This document shows, in pieces, positions 9,417-17,689 of a stretch of 64,000 nt of DNA. The number at the start of each line of letters is the position of its first letter. Position 1 is the first letter of the stretch. The translations under genes were made by a program, and so were the position numbers. Source of the DNA: Acanthamoeba sp. SK_2022b. Its lineage: Eukaryota > Discosea > Longamoebia > Acanthamoebidae. The notes under the pieces are model-generated. The model did no database searches. It was not told the origin of the DNA and worked only from the letters and a program-made list of their open reading frames with translations. Location of the stretch: assembly GCA_027943245.1 (NCBI GenBank), contig JANDJZ010000199.1, positions 34,840 to 98,839 on the forward strand. Reading direction: 5' to 3'.

Positions 9417-9899
9417 ATGAAACCGGACGCACTCGCCCTGCCGCCGAGCCCGAAAAAGCTCAAAGTGATCTACGGCTGGTATATTTACGTGATCTATATC
9501 CTGCTGGTTTTCAACATTTATATGGCGGTCTACAACGTCTGCGTTCGGCATCCGCTTGAGGCGCCCCTGCTGTCGCTGTTTCACAGCCTGTTCCTCGCGC
9601 TGATGTTGCAGCAGGTGCTCAAGAAAAACGTCGTTTTCGCCTGGATCTTGCTGAGTTATTTTATCCTGATGCGCCTGTATTACGCCAATGTGCTGCATGT
9701 TGAATTCACGCTGGTGAGCCGCGGCCTGGTCCTGCTGATTCTGACGCTGCTGCTTACCGGTGCCGTGGCCGTCGGGCAACTGGCCACGCCCCCGCAGCGG
9801 CATGACTGGCTGGCGCGGCTGGGCTGGCGGCAATGGGGCGCGCTCACGGCGCTGGCGGCCATCCTGACCCCGTTGATTACCACTGACTACCTGGGGTAA
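9417..9899 (+). CDS. Hypothetical multi-span membrane protein
   Basis: This 160-residue protein carries about five hydrophobic segments (approximately residues 19-42, 48-66, 72-90, 100-122 and 137-156). A lysine-containing N-terminal tail and a short basic loop near 124-136 suggest an inner-membrane location. A good AGGAGG lies six bases before the ATG. I recognise no family. It is part of the small-protein accessory block and has no clear functional partner. Confidence 0.65.
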   Translation: MKPDALALPPSPKKLKVIYGWYIYVIYILLVFNIYMAVYNVCVRHPLEAPLLSLFHSLFLALMLQQVLKKNVVFAWILLSYFILMRLYYANVLHVEFTLVSRGLVLLILTLLLTGAVAVGQLATPPQRHDWLARLGWRQWGALTALAAILTPLITTDYLG

Positions 9900-9907
9900 A
9901 CACGGCG

Positions 9908-10102
9908 CTATTTGGGGATATGGGGCTCGGAAATGTCTACGATGCGGCATATTTTGGTGTAGTTGCCCGCCTTCTCACAGATCTTGTCCGTGACGAACAC
10001 GCTAAGGTAGCCCAGCAGCAGCAAGTAGCCAACCATGCACAGAATAAAGATAAGCGTTCTCACCGATAGCGACCAACCAGACAAAAGTATCCCAAGCATC
10101 AT
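9908..10102 (-). CDS. Hypothetical small membrane protein (64 aa)
   Basis: The reading frame is open much further upstream, but that part overlaps the exonuclease gene and is a shadow. The coding-like part begins at the double ATG at 10102/10099, preceded by CAGG. It encodes one strong transmembrane segment (about residues 14-37) followed by a polar tail with two cysteines. The next gene is divergent, which leaves room for a promoter. No family is recognised. Confidence 0.5.
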   Translation of the reverse strand: MMLGILLSGWSLSVRTLIFILCMVGYLLLLGYLSVFVTDKICEKAGNYTKICRIVDISEPHIPK

Positions 10103-10205
10103 AACCTGAACGCGGCGCTTTAAAAGGATTTCATGTGCGCACCGGCCGCATCGGCGCACGTTCTGTAGTAACATTAAGCCACCACGCCAACCACCGGAAA
10201 CGCCG

Positions 10206-10766
10206 ATGCACCATCTGATGTTAGATATTGAAACCCTGGATATAAAACCCAGCGCCGTCATTCTGGTGATTGCGGCGGTGTTTTTCGATCCCCGAACCGG
10301 GGAGCTGGGCGCCGAATTCGAAGCCGCCGTCAGCAGCCAGAAAGACCAACCGGGCCGTACCATCAGCCTGGATACGGTCGCCTGGTGGGCGAAACAGTCC
10401 GATGAAGCGCGCAAGCAGGCCTTCGGCGGCACCGAGAGCCTGAAGCGCGTGCTGAGCAGCCTTAGCCGCTTCATCCATATGAACAGCACCGATACGGTGA
10501 AAGTCTGGGGCAACGGCAAAGAGTTCGACTGCGCGATCCTCGAGCACGCCTTCCAGCAGCTGGAAATGCCCTGCCCGTGGAAATTCTGGGATACTCAGGA
10601 CGTACGCACGGTGATCACGCTGGCGGAACTGCACGGCTTTAACCCGAAAAAGACCCGCCCGTTCGAGGGCATGCCGCATCGCGCGCTGGATGATGCTCGC
10701 CACCAGGCCCGCTATGTGGCCGACACCGTCTCGGCGCTCTATTACCGCCAGGGGGCGCAGCGCTGA
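10206..10766 (+). CDS. DEDDh-type 3'-5' exonuclease
   Basis: This 186-residue protein of the RNase H-fold exonuclease superfamily resembles the Rv2179c-like / exonuclease VIII C-terminal domain group. All catalytic positions are visible: Asp7 and Glu9 in the DIET motif, Asp108 in the GKEFDCAIL segment, and His158 with Asp163 in HRALDD (the HX4D signature of the DEDDh class). It should hydrolyse single-stranded RNA or DNA from the 3' end with two divalent metal ions. GGAAA lies upstream of the ATG. It is a stand-alone gene followed after 77 bases by an MFS exporter. The substrate is not predictable. Confidence 0.85.
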   Translation: MHHLMLDIETLDIKPSAVILVIAAVFFDPRTGELGAEFEAAVSSQKDQPGRTISLDTVAWWAKQSDEARKQAFGGTESLKRVLSSLSRFIHMNSTDTVKVWGNGKEFDCAILEHAFQQLEMPCPWKFWDTQDVRTVITLAELHGFNPKKTRPFEGMPHRALDDARHQARYVADTVSALYYRQGAQR

Positions 10767-10843
10767 CCCGCTTTGCCCCTTTTCATTTGCCGCCAGAGTC
10801 TCTACTCTAGCCCTCTTTGTCACTCGGACGTGCCTTTCCTGTT

Positions 10844-12037
10844 ATGCAAAAGTTTCTGTTTATGCTTCTCAGCCTGGTGCTGCTCGGCCCATTAGGCATC
10901 GATCTTTACCTGCCGACCATTCCCGCCATTGCCGTCGGCCTCGGCAGCAGTGAAGCGCTGATCCAATCCACCATATCGCTGTTTATACTGGTGCTCGGCC
11001 TCGGCCAGGTCATCGCCGGCCCGCTGGTCGATAACTATGGACGCAAGCCGGTGGCGCTGGCCGGCATTATCCTCTACATGATCGGCGCCGCGATGGCGGC
11101 GCTGGCCACCAACCCGACTGTTTTCATCGCTTCGCGTCTGCTGCAAGGGGTGGCTGTTTGCTGCACCGCCGTCGTCGCCTTCAGCGGCGTGCGCGATCGC
11201 CTGAATGGCGACGACGCCGCCCGCGCTTTCGGTTTTCTCAACGGCACGCTGAACATCATCCCAGCGCTGGCGCCGCTGCTCGGTGGCCTGCTCGCCGAAG
11301 CCTTCGGCTGGCGCGCGCCTTTCTGGTTCCTGGTCGGCTATGCGCTGCTGGTGTTGGCGCTCATCGCGCTGCGCTTGCCGGAAACCCGCCCCGCTGATAC
11401 CGTGCCGGTCAAAGGGCTGCCGGTGCGCCAATACGCGCGTATCCTCAGCGAACGCCGCTTCCTCTCCTTTGCGGTGGTGAACTCCGGGGCGATGGGCATG
11501 GCGCTGACCTACGTTTCTCTGGCACCGAACGTGCTGATGGGTACCGCCGGCCTGACCCCGCTGCAATTCTCGCTGGTGTTCGGCGCCAACGGTTTCTGGA
11601 TCATGCTGGTGAGCTTCTTCGCCAACCGCATCATCCACAAGGTCGGCCGCCCGGTTTGTCTGGCGACCGGCGGCATGTTGATGGGGCTTGGCTGTCTGGG
11701 CCTGCTGCTGGGCGTCATGCTGTTGCCTGCAACGGCACAAGCGCACTGGCTGGCGTATATGCTGCCGGTCGCCAGCGCCTGCGCCGGGTTGGCGTTCGTG
11801 ATGGGCCCGGCCACCAGCTACGCGCTGGAGCCGTATTCCAATGAGGCCGGCGTCGCGTCCGCGCTGGTCGGTTTCGTGCAGATGGCGGGCGGCGCCGCGC
11901 TGGGTTTGGTGGCGATGGCGTTGCCGCTGCAACCCAAGCTCTCGCTGGCGCTGGTGATGCTGGCAGGCTGCCTGCTGGCGCTGCATGCGCGGCGGCTCAG
12001 CAAGCAGATTAAAGGGCAGATTAGAAAAGTCGCCTGA
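10844..12037 (+). CDS. Bcr/CflA-type multidrug efflux MFS transporter
   Basis: This 397-residue protein is a 12-span major facilitator of the drug:H+ antiporter-1 group (Bcr/CflA/MdfA-like). Family marks include the GIDLYLPTIPAI sequence in the first helix, motif A after helix 2 (GPLVDNYGRKP) and motif C-like GALLG spacing. It sits in the inner membrane and would export small hydrophobic compounds by proton exchange. ATG 10844 is chosen over a TTG nine codons upstream because it gives the standard N-terminus, although no strong ribosome-binding site supports either. Substrates cannot be inferred. Confidence 0.85.
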   Translation: MQKFLFMLLSLVLLGPLGIDLYLPTIPAIAVGLGSSEALIQSTISLFILVLGLGQVIAGPLVDNYGRKPVALAGIILYMIGAAMAALATNPTVFIASRLLQGVAVCCTAVVAFSGVRDRLNGDDAARAFGFLNGTLNIIPALAPLLGGLLAEAFGWRAPFWFLVGYALLVLALIALRLPETRPADTVPVKGLPVRQYARILSERRFLSFAVVNSGAMGMALTYVSLAPNVLMGTAGLTPLQFSLVFGANGFWIMLVSFFANRIIHKVGRPVCLATGGMLMGLGCLGLLLGVMLLPATAQAHWLAYMLPVASACAGLAFVMGPATSYALEPYSNEAGVASALVGFVQMAGGAALGLVAMALPLQPKLSLALVMLAGCLLALHARRLSKQIKGQIRKVA

Positions 12038-12045
12038 GCCGCGGC

Positions 12046-13119
12046 TCAGGCTTCGGTGACGACCGGCACCCGCGCCGCTAAGGCCGACAGCAGCTCATAG
12101 CCTAACGTCCCTGCCGCCGTGGCCACCTCGTCCACCGGCAGGCGTTTCCCCCACAGCTCCACTTCGGCGCCCAGTTCGACTTGCGGACAGGGCGTCAGAT
12201 CCACCGCCAGCATGTCCATCGATACCGTTCCCAGCGTGCGCGTCAGTACACCATCCACCCATACCGGCGTACCGGTCGGCGCATGGCGCGGATAGCCGTC
12301 GGCATAGCCGCAGGCCACCACGCCGATACGCTGCGCGCCGGCGGCGCTGTAACGGCCGCCGTACCCCACGCGATCGCCAGACTTCAGCTGTTGAATGCCG
12401 ATGATCTCGCTGCTCAGCGTCATCGCCGGCTGCAGCCCCGTCGCCGCAACATCATTCCAGCAACCGCTCGGCGAAGCGCCATACAGAATGATCCCAGGGC
12501 GGACCCAGCTGCCATGGGTCGAAGGGTGCCACAGCGTAGCGGCCGAGTTGGCCAGGCAGCGCGGCAGCGGTATATCGGTAGCCGCCGTCTCGATAGTGGC
12601 CATCTGCTGGGTTACGCCTTCCGGGCCGTCGGCGGTAGCGAAATGGCTCATCAGCGTCAGTTCGGCGATATTGGCAACCGCCTGCGCCCTTTGCCACACC
12701 TCGCGCAGCCGCTCAGGTGCAAACCCCAACCGATTCATGCCGCTGTTCATTTTCAGATAGACATTGAGCGGCGCGCTCAGCGTGGCGTCGGCGATCGCCG
12801 CCAGCTGCCAGTCGCTGTGCACCGCCGTCGTCAGGCGATAACGATCGAGCAACGCCAGATCCTGCGGCTGGAAGAAACCTTCCAGCAGTAGAATCGGCCC
12901 TTGCCAACCCGATTCGCGCAACAGCACCGCTTCGGCCAGATCCAGCATGGCGAAGCCGTCGGTTTGCGCCATGCTGCGCCAAACGTGTTTGATACCGTGG
13001 CCATAGGCGTTGGCTTTGACCACCGCCCACACTTTGGCGCCGGGGGCGAAACGGCGCACCACCTGCAGGTTATTTTCAATCGCGCCGAGATGCATCGTGG
13101 CGGTTATGGGACGGGGCAT
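12046..13119 (-). CDS. dadX: Alanine racemase, catabolic
   Basis: This 357-residue PLP enzyme interconverts L- and D-alanine. The PLP-binding lysine is Lys35 in [10 protein letters not shown], and the second catalytic tyrosine lies in the RVGYGGRY region of the C-terminal domain. The start is set by AAGGAG seven bases before ATG 13119. The frame extends seven codons further without signal. It lies 76 bases downstream of dadA on the same strand, the classic dadAX operon. This supports the catabolic isozyme DadX rather than the biosynthetic Alr. Together they convert L-alanine to D-alanine and then to pyruvate and ammonia. Confidence 0.93.
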   Translation of the reverse strand: MPRPITATMHLGAIENNLQVVRRFAPGAKVWAVVKANAYGHGIKHVWRSMAQTDGFAMLDLAEAVLLRESGWQGPILLLEGFFQPQDLALLDRYRLTTAVHSDWQLAAIADATLSAPLNVYLKMNSGMNRLGFAPERLREVWQRAQAVANIAELTLMSHFATADGPEGVTQQMATIETAATDIPLPRCLANSAATLWHPSTHGSWVRPGIILYGASPSGCWNDVAATGLQPAMTLSSEIIGIQQLKSGDRVGYGGRYSAAGAQRIGVVACGYADGYPRHAPTGTPVWVDGVLTRTLGTVSMDMLAVDLTPCPQVELGAEVELWGKRLPVDEVATAAGTLGYELLSALAARVPVVTEA

Positions 13120-13195
13120 CGGTTCTCCTTGGGGCAGCATACAGCGGCCACGCGCGCCTGCGCGTGGCCGGGAAAGTCTATGACAGCGTCGACGA

Positions 13196-14500
13196 TTAAC
13201 GTGCGGGATGCACGTCGTTCAGCGGAACCGCGTGTTGCTGGCGAAACCCGGCGCTGTAACGCGCCACCGCCAGATCATCGGAAGGGATCGCCGGCGTAAT
13301 ACCGGACATCAGGTCGGACAACAGCTGCCCGGAACCGCAGGCCATCGTCCAGCCCAACGTGCCATGCCCGGTATTGAGATACAGGTTCTTCAGCGAAGTG
13401 CGGCCGACAATTGGCGTGCCGTCCGGCGTCATCGGCCGCAGGCCGGTCCAGAACGTCGCGTCCTCCACTCTGCCGCCGTTCGGGTAGAGATCGCGTACCA
13501 CCATCTCCAGCGTTTCGCGCCGTTTTTGCTCCAGCTGCGTGTTGAAACCGACGATCTCCGCCATGCCGCCAACGCGAATACGCTGGTCGAAGCGCGTGAT
13601 GGCGATTTTATACGTCTCATCCAATACCGTAGAGAACGGCGCCGCCGCTTCGTCGGTGATAGGAATGGTCAACGAATAGCCCTTCAGCGGGTAAACCGGT
13701 ATCGACACCAGGCCGCGCAGCAGCGCCGTGGAGTAGGAGCCGAACGCCACCACGTAGCTATCGGCCTTGAACACTTCCTCGCCACACTGCACGCCGGCGA
13801 TCTTGTCGCCCTCCACCAGCAGACGATCGACGCTGCGGTTGAACAGAAAAGTCACGCCCGCCTGCTCTGCCATCTTCGCCAGCTGTTGCGTAAACAGCTG
13901 GCAATCGCCGGTCTCGTCGTTCAGCAGCTGCAGACCACCGGTCAGCTTGTGCGCCACCTGGGCCAGCGCCGGCTCAACGCTGGCGAGCTGGCTGGCCTCC
14001 AGCAGCTTGTAAGGCACCCCGGCATCTTCCAATACCGCAATGTCTTTCGCTGCGTTTTCGAACTGTTGTTGGGTGCGGAACAGCTGCAGCGTGCCGCCCT
14101 GGCGGCCTTCGTACTGGATGCCGGTTTCCTGCCGCAGCGCCTTGATACAGTCGCGGCTATATTCTGCCAGGCGCACCATGCGGCCTTTGTTGGTCATGTA
14201 GTGTTCGGTGTTGCAGTTTTTCAGCATCTGCCACATCCAGTTGAGCTGGAAGCTGCTGCCGTCGAGACGGATCGCCAACGGCGCATGGCGTTGGAACATC
14301 CACTTGATGGCCTTCAGCGGCACGCCCGGCGCCGCCCAGGGAGCGGCATAGCCCGGTGAAATCTGCCCGGCGTTCGCCGCGCTGGTTTCCAGTGCAGGAC
14401 CTGGCTGACGATCGATCACCGTCACCTCATGCCCCGCCTTCGCCAAATACCAGGCACTGGCTACGCCCACCACTCCACTACCTAAAATTACCACTCGCAT
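13196..14500 (-). CDS. dadA: D-amino acid dehydrogenase small subunit
   Basis: This 434-residue FAD flavoprotein is associated with the inner membrane. It oxidises D-alanine and other D-amino acids to 2-oxo acids, passing electrons to quinone. The Rossmann motif GSGVVG is at residues 7-12 and the C-terminal FAD-binding segment [16 protein letters not shown] is present. Length matches E. coli DadA. It is the first gene of dadAX. A CRP site about 95 bases upstream fits catabolite control. The upstream AT-rich region would suit Lrp, but no specific site is claimed. Confidence 0.95.
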   Translation of the reverse strand: MRVVILGSGVVGVASAWYLAKAGHEVTVIDRQPGPALETSAANAGQISPGYAAPWAAPGVPLKAIKWMFQRHAPLAIRLDGSSFQLNWMWQMLKNCNTEHYMTNKGRMVRLAEYSRDCIKALRQETGIQYEGRQGGTLQLFRTQQQFENAAKDIAVLEDAGVPYKLLEASQLASVEPALAQVAHKLTGGLQLLNDETGDCQLFTQQLAKMAEQAGVTFLFNRSVDRLLVEGDKIAGVQCGEEVFKADSYVVAFGSYSTALLRGLVSIPVYPLKGYSLTIPITDEAAAPFSTVLDETYKIAITRFDQRIRVGGMAEIVGFNTQLEQKRRETLEMVVRDLYPNGGRVEDATFWTGLRPMTPDGTPIVGRTSLKNLYLNTGHGTLGWTMACGSGQLLSDLMSGITPAIPSDDLAVARYSAGFRQQHAVPLNDVHPAR

Positions 14501-14594
14501 CGCTGACTCCAGCTCAAGGCTTCACAAAGCATAATCTTCTGCTCACAGGAAATTAACTCAGTGAAAAAATCCGTCCAACAACTTCATCATCAAA

Positions 14595-14610
14595 CGTGAC
14601 AATATTCACA
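14595..14610. promoter_or_regulatory. CRP-binding site upstream of dadAX
   Basis: CGTGACAATATTCACA fits TGTGA-N6-TCACA with one mismatch. E. coli dadAX is known to be CRP-activated and Lrp-controlled. Confidence 0.65.
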
Positions 14611-14977
14611 ATTAATTTATCGTCGATGGGTTCTGCATTTGCAATAGCCACCTGAAAATAGCGATAAGATGCGGTTTAAGGGGGGATACGGCGTCAGAGC
14701 ACCGCTGATTCGATAGCAATGCTAGCAATGATAGCAAGAAAAAAAGGCGTGATAAGTAACAATGATTTAACAGAATATAAAAATACCACTCATCACATAA
14801 TCAGAATAAAAAACCAATAAAATTAAAAAAACCAAAACAACAGACAAAGAGAGGCGTTTCTCCTCGCAGCAGAAAAATCGCGTAAAATTTCAGCGAAAAA
14901 TTAACCTTTATTTTACTACCGGAATAAAACGACCGATTACCTCAGCCCCGCCCGTTTAGGTTGAGTGCTGCAGCACG

Positions 14978-15018
14978 ATATGAACGTTAAAGCCAGAAGC
15001 AGCTCCTAAAGTTCATAT
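14978..15018. repeat. Inverted repeat upstream of the ABM gene
   Basis: The 8-bp arms ATATGAAC (14978-14985) and GTTCATAT (15011-15018) are 25 bases apart and end 25 bases before the start codon. The spacing of about three helical turns between centres suits a dimeric regulator, but the binding protein is unknown. Confidence 0.45.
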
Positions 15019-15042
15019 TGTCGCTCTTCCGGAGAATCCCTT

Positions 15043-15360
15043 ATGTTCATCGCCCTCTACCGGTTCTCAGTCAAACCCGGACACGAACAAGCCTTTCGCC
15101 AGGCTTGGCTTGAATTAACCCAAGGCATTTATCTGCAGCGCGGCAGCCTCGGCTCCCGCCTGCACCGTGATATGGGCGGGCAGTTTATTGGCTACGCGCA
15201 GTGGCCAAGCCGCGCTGCATGGGAAAGCGCCGGTGATATTCAGTTGGATGAGCGCTATCGTCACGCCCGGGAACGAATGCGCGCGACGTTATTGGCGGAT
15301 GAAACGTTATTTGAAATGGCAGTGACGGACGATTACCTGCAAATCAGACCGTTTGGCTGA
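15043..15360 (+). CDS. Antibiotic biosynthesis monooxygenase (ABM) domain protein
   Basis: This 105-residue single-domain protein has the ferredoxin-like ABM fold. Visible features are the opening strand MFIALYRFSVKPGHEQAFRQAW, the GSLGSRLHRD strand and the FIGYAQWPSRAAWE segment. Such proteins act as cofactor-free monooxygenases, haem-degrading enzymes or small dimeric ligand binders. The active residues vary, so no reaction can be named. GGAG precedes the ATG at good spacing. It is monocistronic, between dadA (divergent) and zinT (convergent). Confidence 0.8.
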   Translation: MFIALYRFSVKPGHEQAFRQAWLELTQGIYLQRGSLGSRLHRDMGGQFIGYAQWPSRAAWESAGDIQLDERYRHARERMRATLLADETLFEMAVTDDYLQIRPFG

Positions 15361-15404
15361 GCACAAGCCCACGCAAGCGGGCTTGTGGTTGCGGGGGAGC
15401 GGCA

Positions 15405-16055
15405 TCAATGATGCAGCATCTCGTCCACGACTTCTTTAGTCTGCAGCTGGAAGGGATAATAGGTCGGCCAGTTGTCCATCTCTTTCAGCAACGCCTCCTG
15501 CGACGTATTACCCATAAAGATATGGAAATGCGCCGATTTGCGCGGGCCGATAATGTGATCGCTGAACTGCACGAATTTCGGCGCCAGGCTGCCGGCATCC
15601 TGGCATTCGAACAGATAACGCACGCCCTTTTTACCAGAGACATACGTCAGGATCTTATGCCCGGCGTACTTATACTGACAGGCGCTGGATTGGTCGCCGC
15701 GATGAAACTCCATGACGCCGTTCTCAATGCCGATGGTATCCACATCGGTGGCGTACCCTTTGCGGTAATAGGCCTTCACTTCTTCGAAGGTCTTGCTCTT
15801 ATCCTGCTCCGCCTTCTTCTTGAACACCGGATCGAGATCCCCATTGAGCAGATAAGGATACACGGATTGCCACACGCCCTCCCAATCCGCCAGGTCGCGA
15901 TCTTTGACGTCTTTATCGTCGAATATGCCCGCTTCCGCCTTTTTTTCCACTTCCGTCAGCGGCTTGCCATGTGAATGATGCCCGTGGGCAAGCGCCTGCC
16001 CACCGATAAACAACGCTGCCAGCGCCACCGCCAGTTTGCCAAAATGCCTCGCCAA
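15405..16055 (-). CDS. zinT: Periplasmic zinc-binding protein ZinT
   Basis: This 216-residue lipocalin-like periplasmic zinc/cadmium-binding protein helps ZnuA recruit zinc. The upstream in-frame codons do not form a signal peptide. A TTG at 16055, six bases after AAGGAG, gives [15 protein letters not shown], a perfect signal peptide cut before HGHHSHGK, and exactly the 216-residue length of E. coli ZinT. The histidine cluster at residues 24-29 and HFHIFMGN in the C-terminal half bind metal. A Zur box about 35 bases upstream indicates induction in zinc limitation with znuA/znuCB of this window. Confidence 0.95.
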   Translation of the reverse strand: MARHFGKLAVALAALFIGGQALAHGHHSHGKPLTEVEKKAEAGIFDDKDVKDRDLADWEGVWQSVYPYLLNGDLDPVFKKKAEQDKSKTFEEVKAYYRKGYATDVDTIGIENGVMEFHRGDQSSACQYKYAGHKILTYVSGKKGVRYLFECQDAGSLAPKFVQFSDHIIGPRKSAHFHIFMGNTSQEALLKEMDNWPTYYPFQLQTKEVVDEMLHH

Positions 16056-16087
16056 AAGATGCTCCTTGTCCGTCATTGAGAAAATCA

Positions 16088-16110
16088 AAAGTTACAATAT
16101 AACATAACAA
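16088..16110 (-). promoter_or_regulatory. Zur box upstream of zinT
   Basis: The minus strand reads ATGTTATATTGTAAC (16105-16091), matching the core of the Zur consensus ATGTTATANTATAACAT, about 35 bases before the TTG start. It supports zinc-dependent repression. Confidence 0.75.
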
Positions 16111-16286
16111 ATTTCAATCCCAATGCGCCCTTATCGGCAGGTCTCTTTGCTGAATGGCAATAGGCGAACGGTGACCTGGAACAACAGGATGGGTTGACTG
16201 CGAGAGACTTGTCAGGCTGGAGGGTTTCTTGTTGACGTTGTGCTAGAATCCCGGCCAGTGATTGTCCGAGATAACATGAAAGCTTT

Positions 16287-17348
16287 ATGAAAAAACCGCT
16301 AAACCCGTGGCTTGACCTATGCAGGTCCGCTGCAATCATTATGGTCATTCTCTCACACGGCAGAACGTTTCTACTGTCAGCATTTCCAGCGGCGCAAACT
16401 TTTAAGTTCGGTGGCTTCTTAGGGGTAGAACTGTTCTTCGTCTTATCCGGATTTCTGATCGGCAGAATCATATTCGAGAAGGTGAAAGCAGCCAGAACAC
16501 CACTCGGCTGGATCCCCGCGTTTTGGTTTCGGCGCTGGATGAGAACCTATCCCAGCTATCTACTTTTTTTATTACTAAATTTATTCTTCATTAACAATAT
16601 CAGGCCTGAAGCACTGCCCAACATACTGGCCTTCTCCACGTTCACGCAGAGCTTAGTCCATCCACACCCCACCTTCTTCGGTGAGGCCTGGAGTCTGGCT
16701 GTTGAAGAAGTTTTTTATTTCTTATTCCCCATAGTGATAGCCGTTTTTTTATTCATAACGAAAGATAGAAAAGTCAGTATTCTCTTGGCCATTGCCGCTA
16801 TGATACTGATGTCTTTGCTCTTTAGAGTGAACGCAGCGCTGAATACGCAACTGACGTTTAACGAAATTCGCTCAACATCGTTATATCGTCTTGACTCGCT
16901 CATGATTGGCGTTATTTTTTTCTGGCTGTTTGTATCAAATAAAATCAACCGGTTCTTCTGGGTAGGATTATTACTTATTCCTATCGCGATAGCCATCGCG
17001 TCTCAGCCTGATGCTTTCATGGATGAAAGCAGGTTCCTGAAAGTCTTTTTATTTGATATTGCCAACATTGGCTTCGCTTGCCTGATAACCGCGTTCTACA
17101 ATACGGATATTCCCAATGCAGTGAAAGCGGTAACCTCCAGAATTGCACGCTGGTCTTACGCCGCCTATCTAACCAATCTGCCCGTTTTATTAGCCCTCAA
17201 TCACTACTTACCGAAACCCGATTCTGCTATCGGTTGCCTTGCAATGTGGTCACTGTTTGTCGCCATGACAATGCTCAGCGCCAAGCTGGTTTATGAACTC
17301 TTTGAGGTGAGAATCCTGCGGTTGAGGGATCGCCTGAAAGCCGCATGA
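16287..17348 (+). CDS. Acyltransferase 3 family membrane protein
   Basis: This 353-residue integral membrane O-acyltransferase (OatA/OafA-like, acyltransferase-3 family) has about ten hydrophobic segments. Family motifs are near the N-terminus: LDLCRSAAIIMVILSHGR with the essential Arg and His, GVELFFVLSGFLIG, and FRRWMRTYPSYLL. Such enzymes add acetyl groups to surface glycans such as O-antigen or peptidoglycan. No glycan gene lies nearby. Base composition is clearly more AT-rich than its neighbours, with runs of T and A, so acquisition by transfer is likely. The ribosome-binding site is weak, and a four-codon ATG frame overlaps the start. Confidence 0.85.
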   Translation: MKKPLNPWLDLCRSAAIIMVILSHGRTFLLSAFPAAQTFKFGGFLGVELFFVLSGFLIGRIIFEKVKAARTPLGWIPAFWFRRWMRTYPSYLLFLLLNLFFINNIRPEALPNILAFSTFTQSLVHPHPTFFGEAWSLAVEEVFYFLFPIVIAVFLFITKDRKVSILLAIAAMILMSLLFRVNAALNTQLTFNEIRSTSLYRLDSLMIGVIFFWLFVSNKINRFFWVGLLLIPIAIAIASQPDAFMDESRFLKVFLFDIANIGFACLITAFYNTDIPNAVKAVTSRIARWSYAAYLTNLPVLLALNHYLPKPDSAIGCLAMWSLFVAMTMLSAKLVYELFEVRILRLRDRLKAA

Positions 17349-17389
17349 CCATTTTGCGCAACATCTTTCCCCCGCCTTTTTGAAAACAG

Positions 17390-17413
17390 ACCGCTTCATT
17401 ATCGAAGCGGTTT
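17390..17413 (+). terminator. Terminator of the acyltransferase gene
   Basis: The 8-bp stem ACCGCTTC/GAAGCGGT is followed by a short T-rich tract, 42 bases after the stop codon. Confidence 0.7.
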
Positions 17414-17689
17414 CTACCCCTCTTTCACAAACATCGGCATTCAACGCACCGCGCGGCTTCACCTATTGCGCCCCCCAGCCGCAGGGTTATACTCGAAGAG
17501 GAAGCGCGGCGCTGGCCGCCTTCTGCCGGGACGGACGCGGCGCCGGCGGGCGCTGGATTGACTGCCGTTCGCTCCCCTGCGTACCGACATTTTTATTTCA
17601 CTGATTTGCAACGGTTAATTATGACTTGAACTATGCTTGTTACAGGGTCTGCCGTTTGAGCAAGACCCGTGAATAATGAGGGTGCGCTG
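17414..17689. other. Upstream region of ycgB
   Basis: This is non-coding apart from a proline/arginine-rich frame of 74 codons that looks like noise. A CTATGCT element near 17632 could be a sigma-S-type -10 for ycgB, but this is only a suggestion. Confidence 0.35.

Larger units (their letters stand above)
14501..15042. other. AT-rich divergent regulatory region (dadA / ABM gene)
   Basis: These 542 bases have no supported ORF and are markedly AT-rich, with many A-tracts between 14740 and 14840. They contain a CRP site for dadAX and an inverted repeat before the rightward gene. The A-tracts suggest curved DNA and possible H-NS or Lrp binding, which is an inference. Confidence 0.55.

Noticed and set aside
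9994..10519. N-terminal extension of the 64-residue membrane protein frame
   Set aside because: The frame is open to 10519 but overlaps the exonuclease antisense; the double ATG at 10102 with a preceding AGG is the credible start.
17380..17604. 74-codon plus-strand frame before ycgB
   Set aside because: It begins inside the acyltransferase terminator and has low-complexity Arg/Pro composition.
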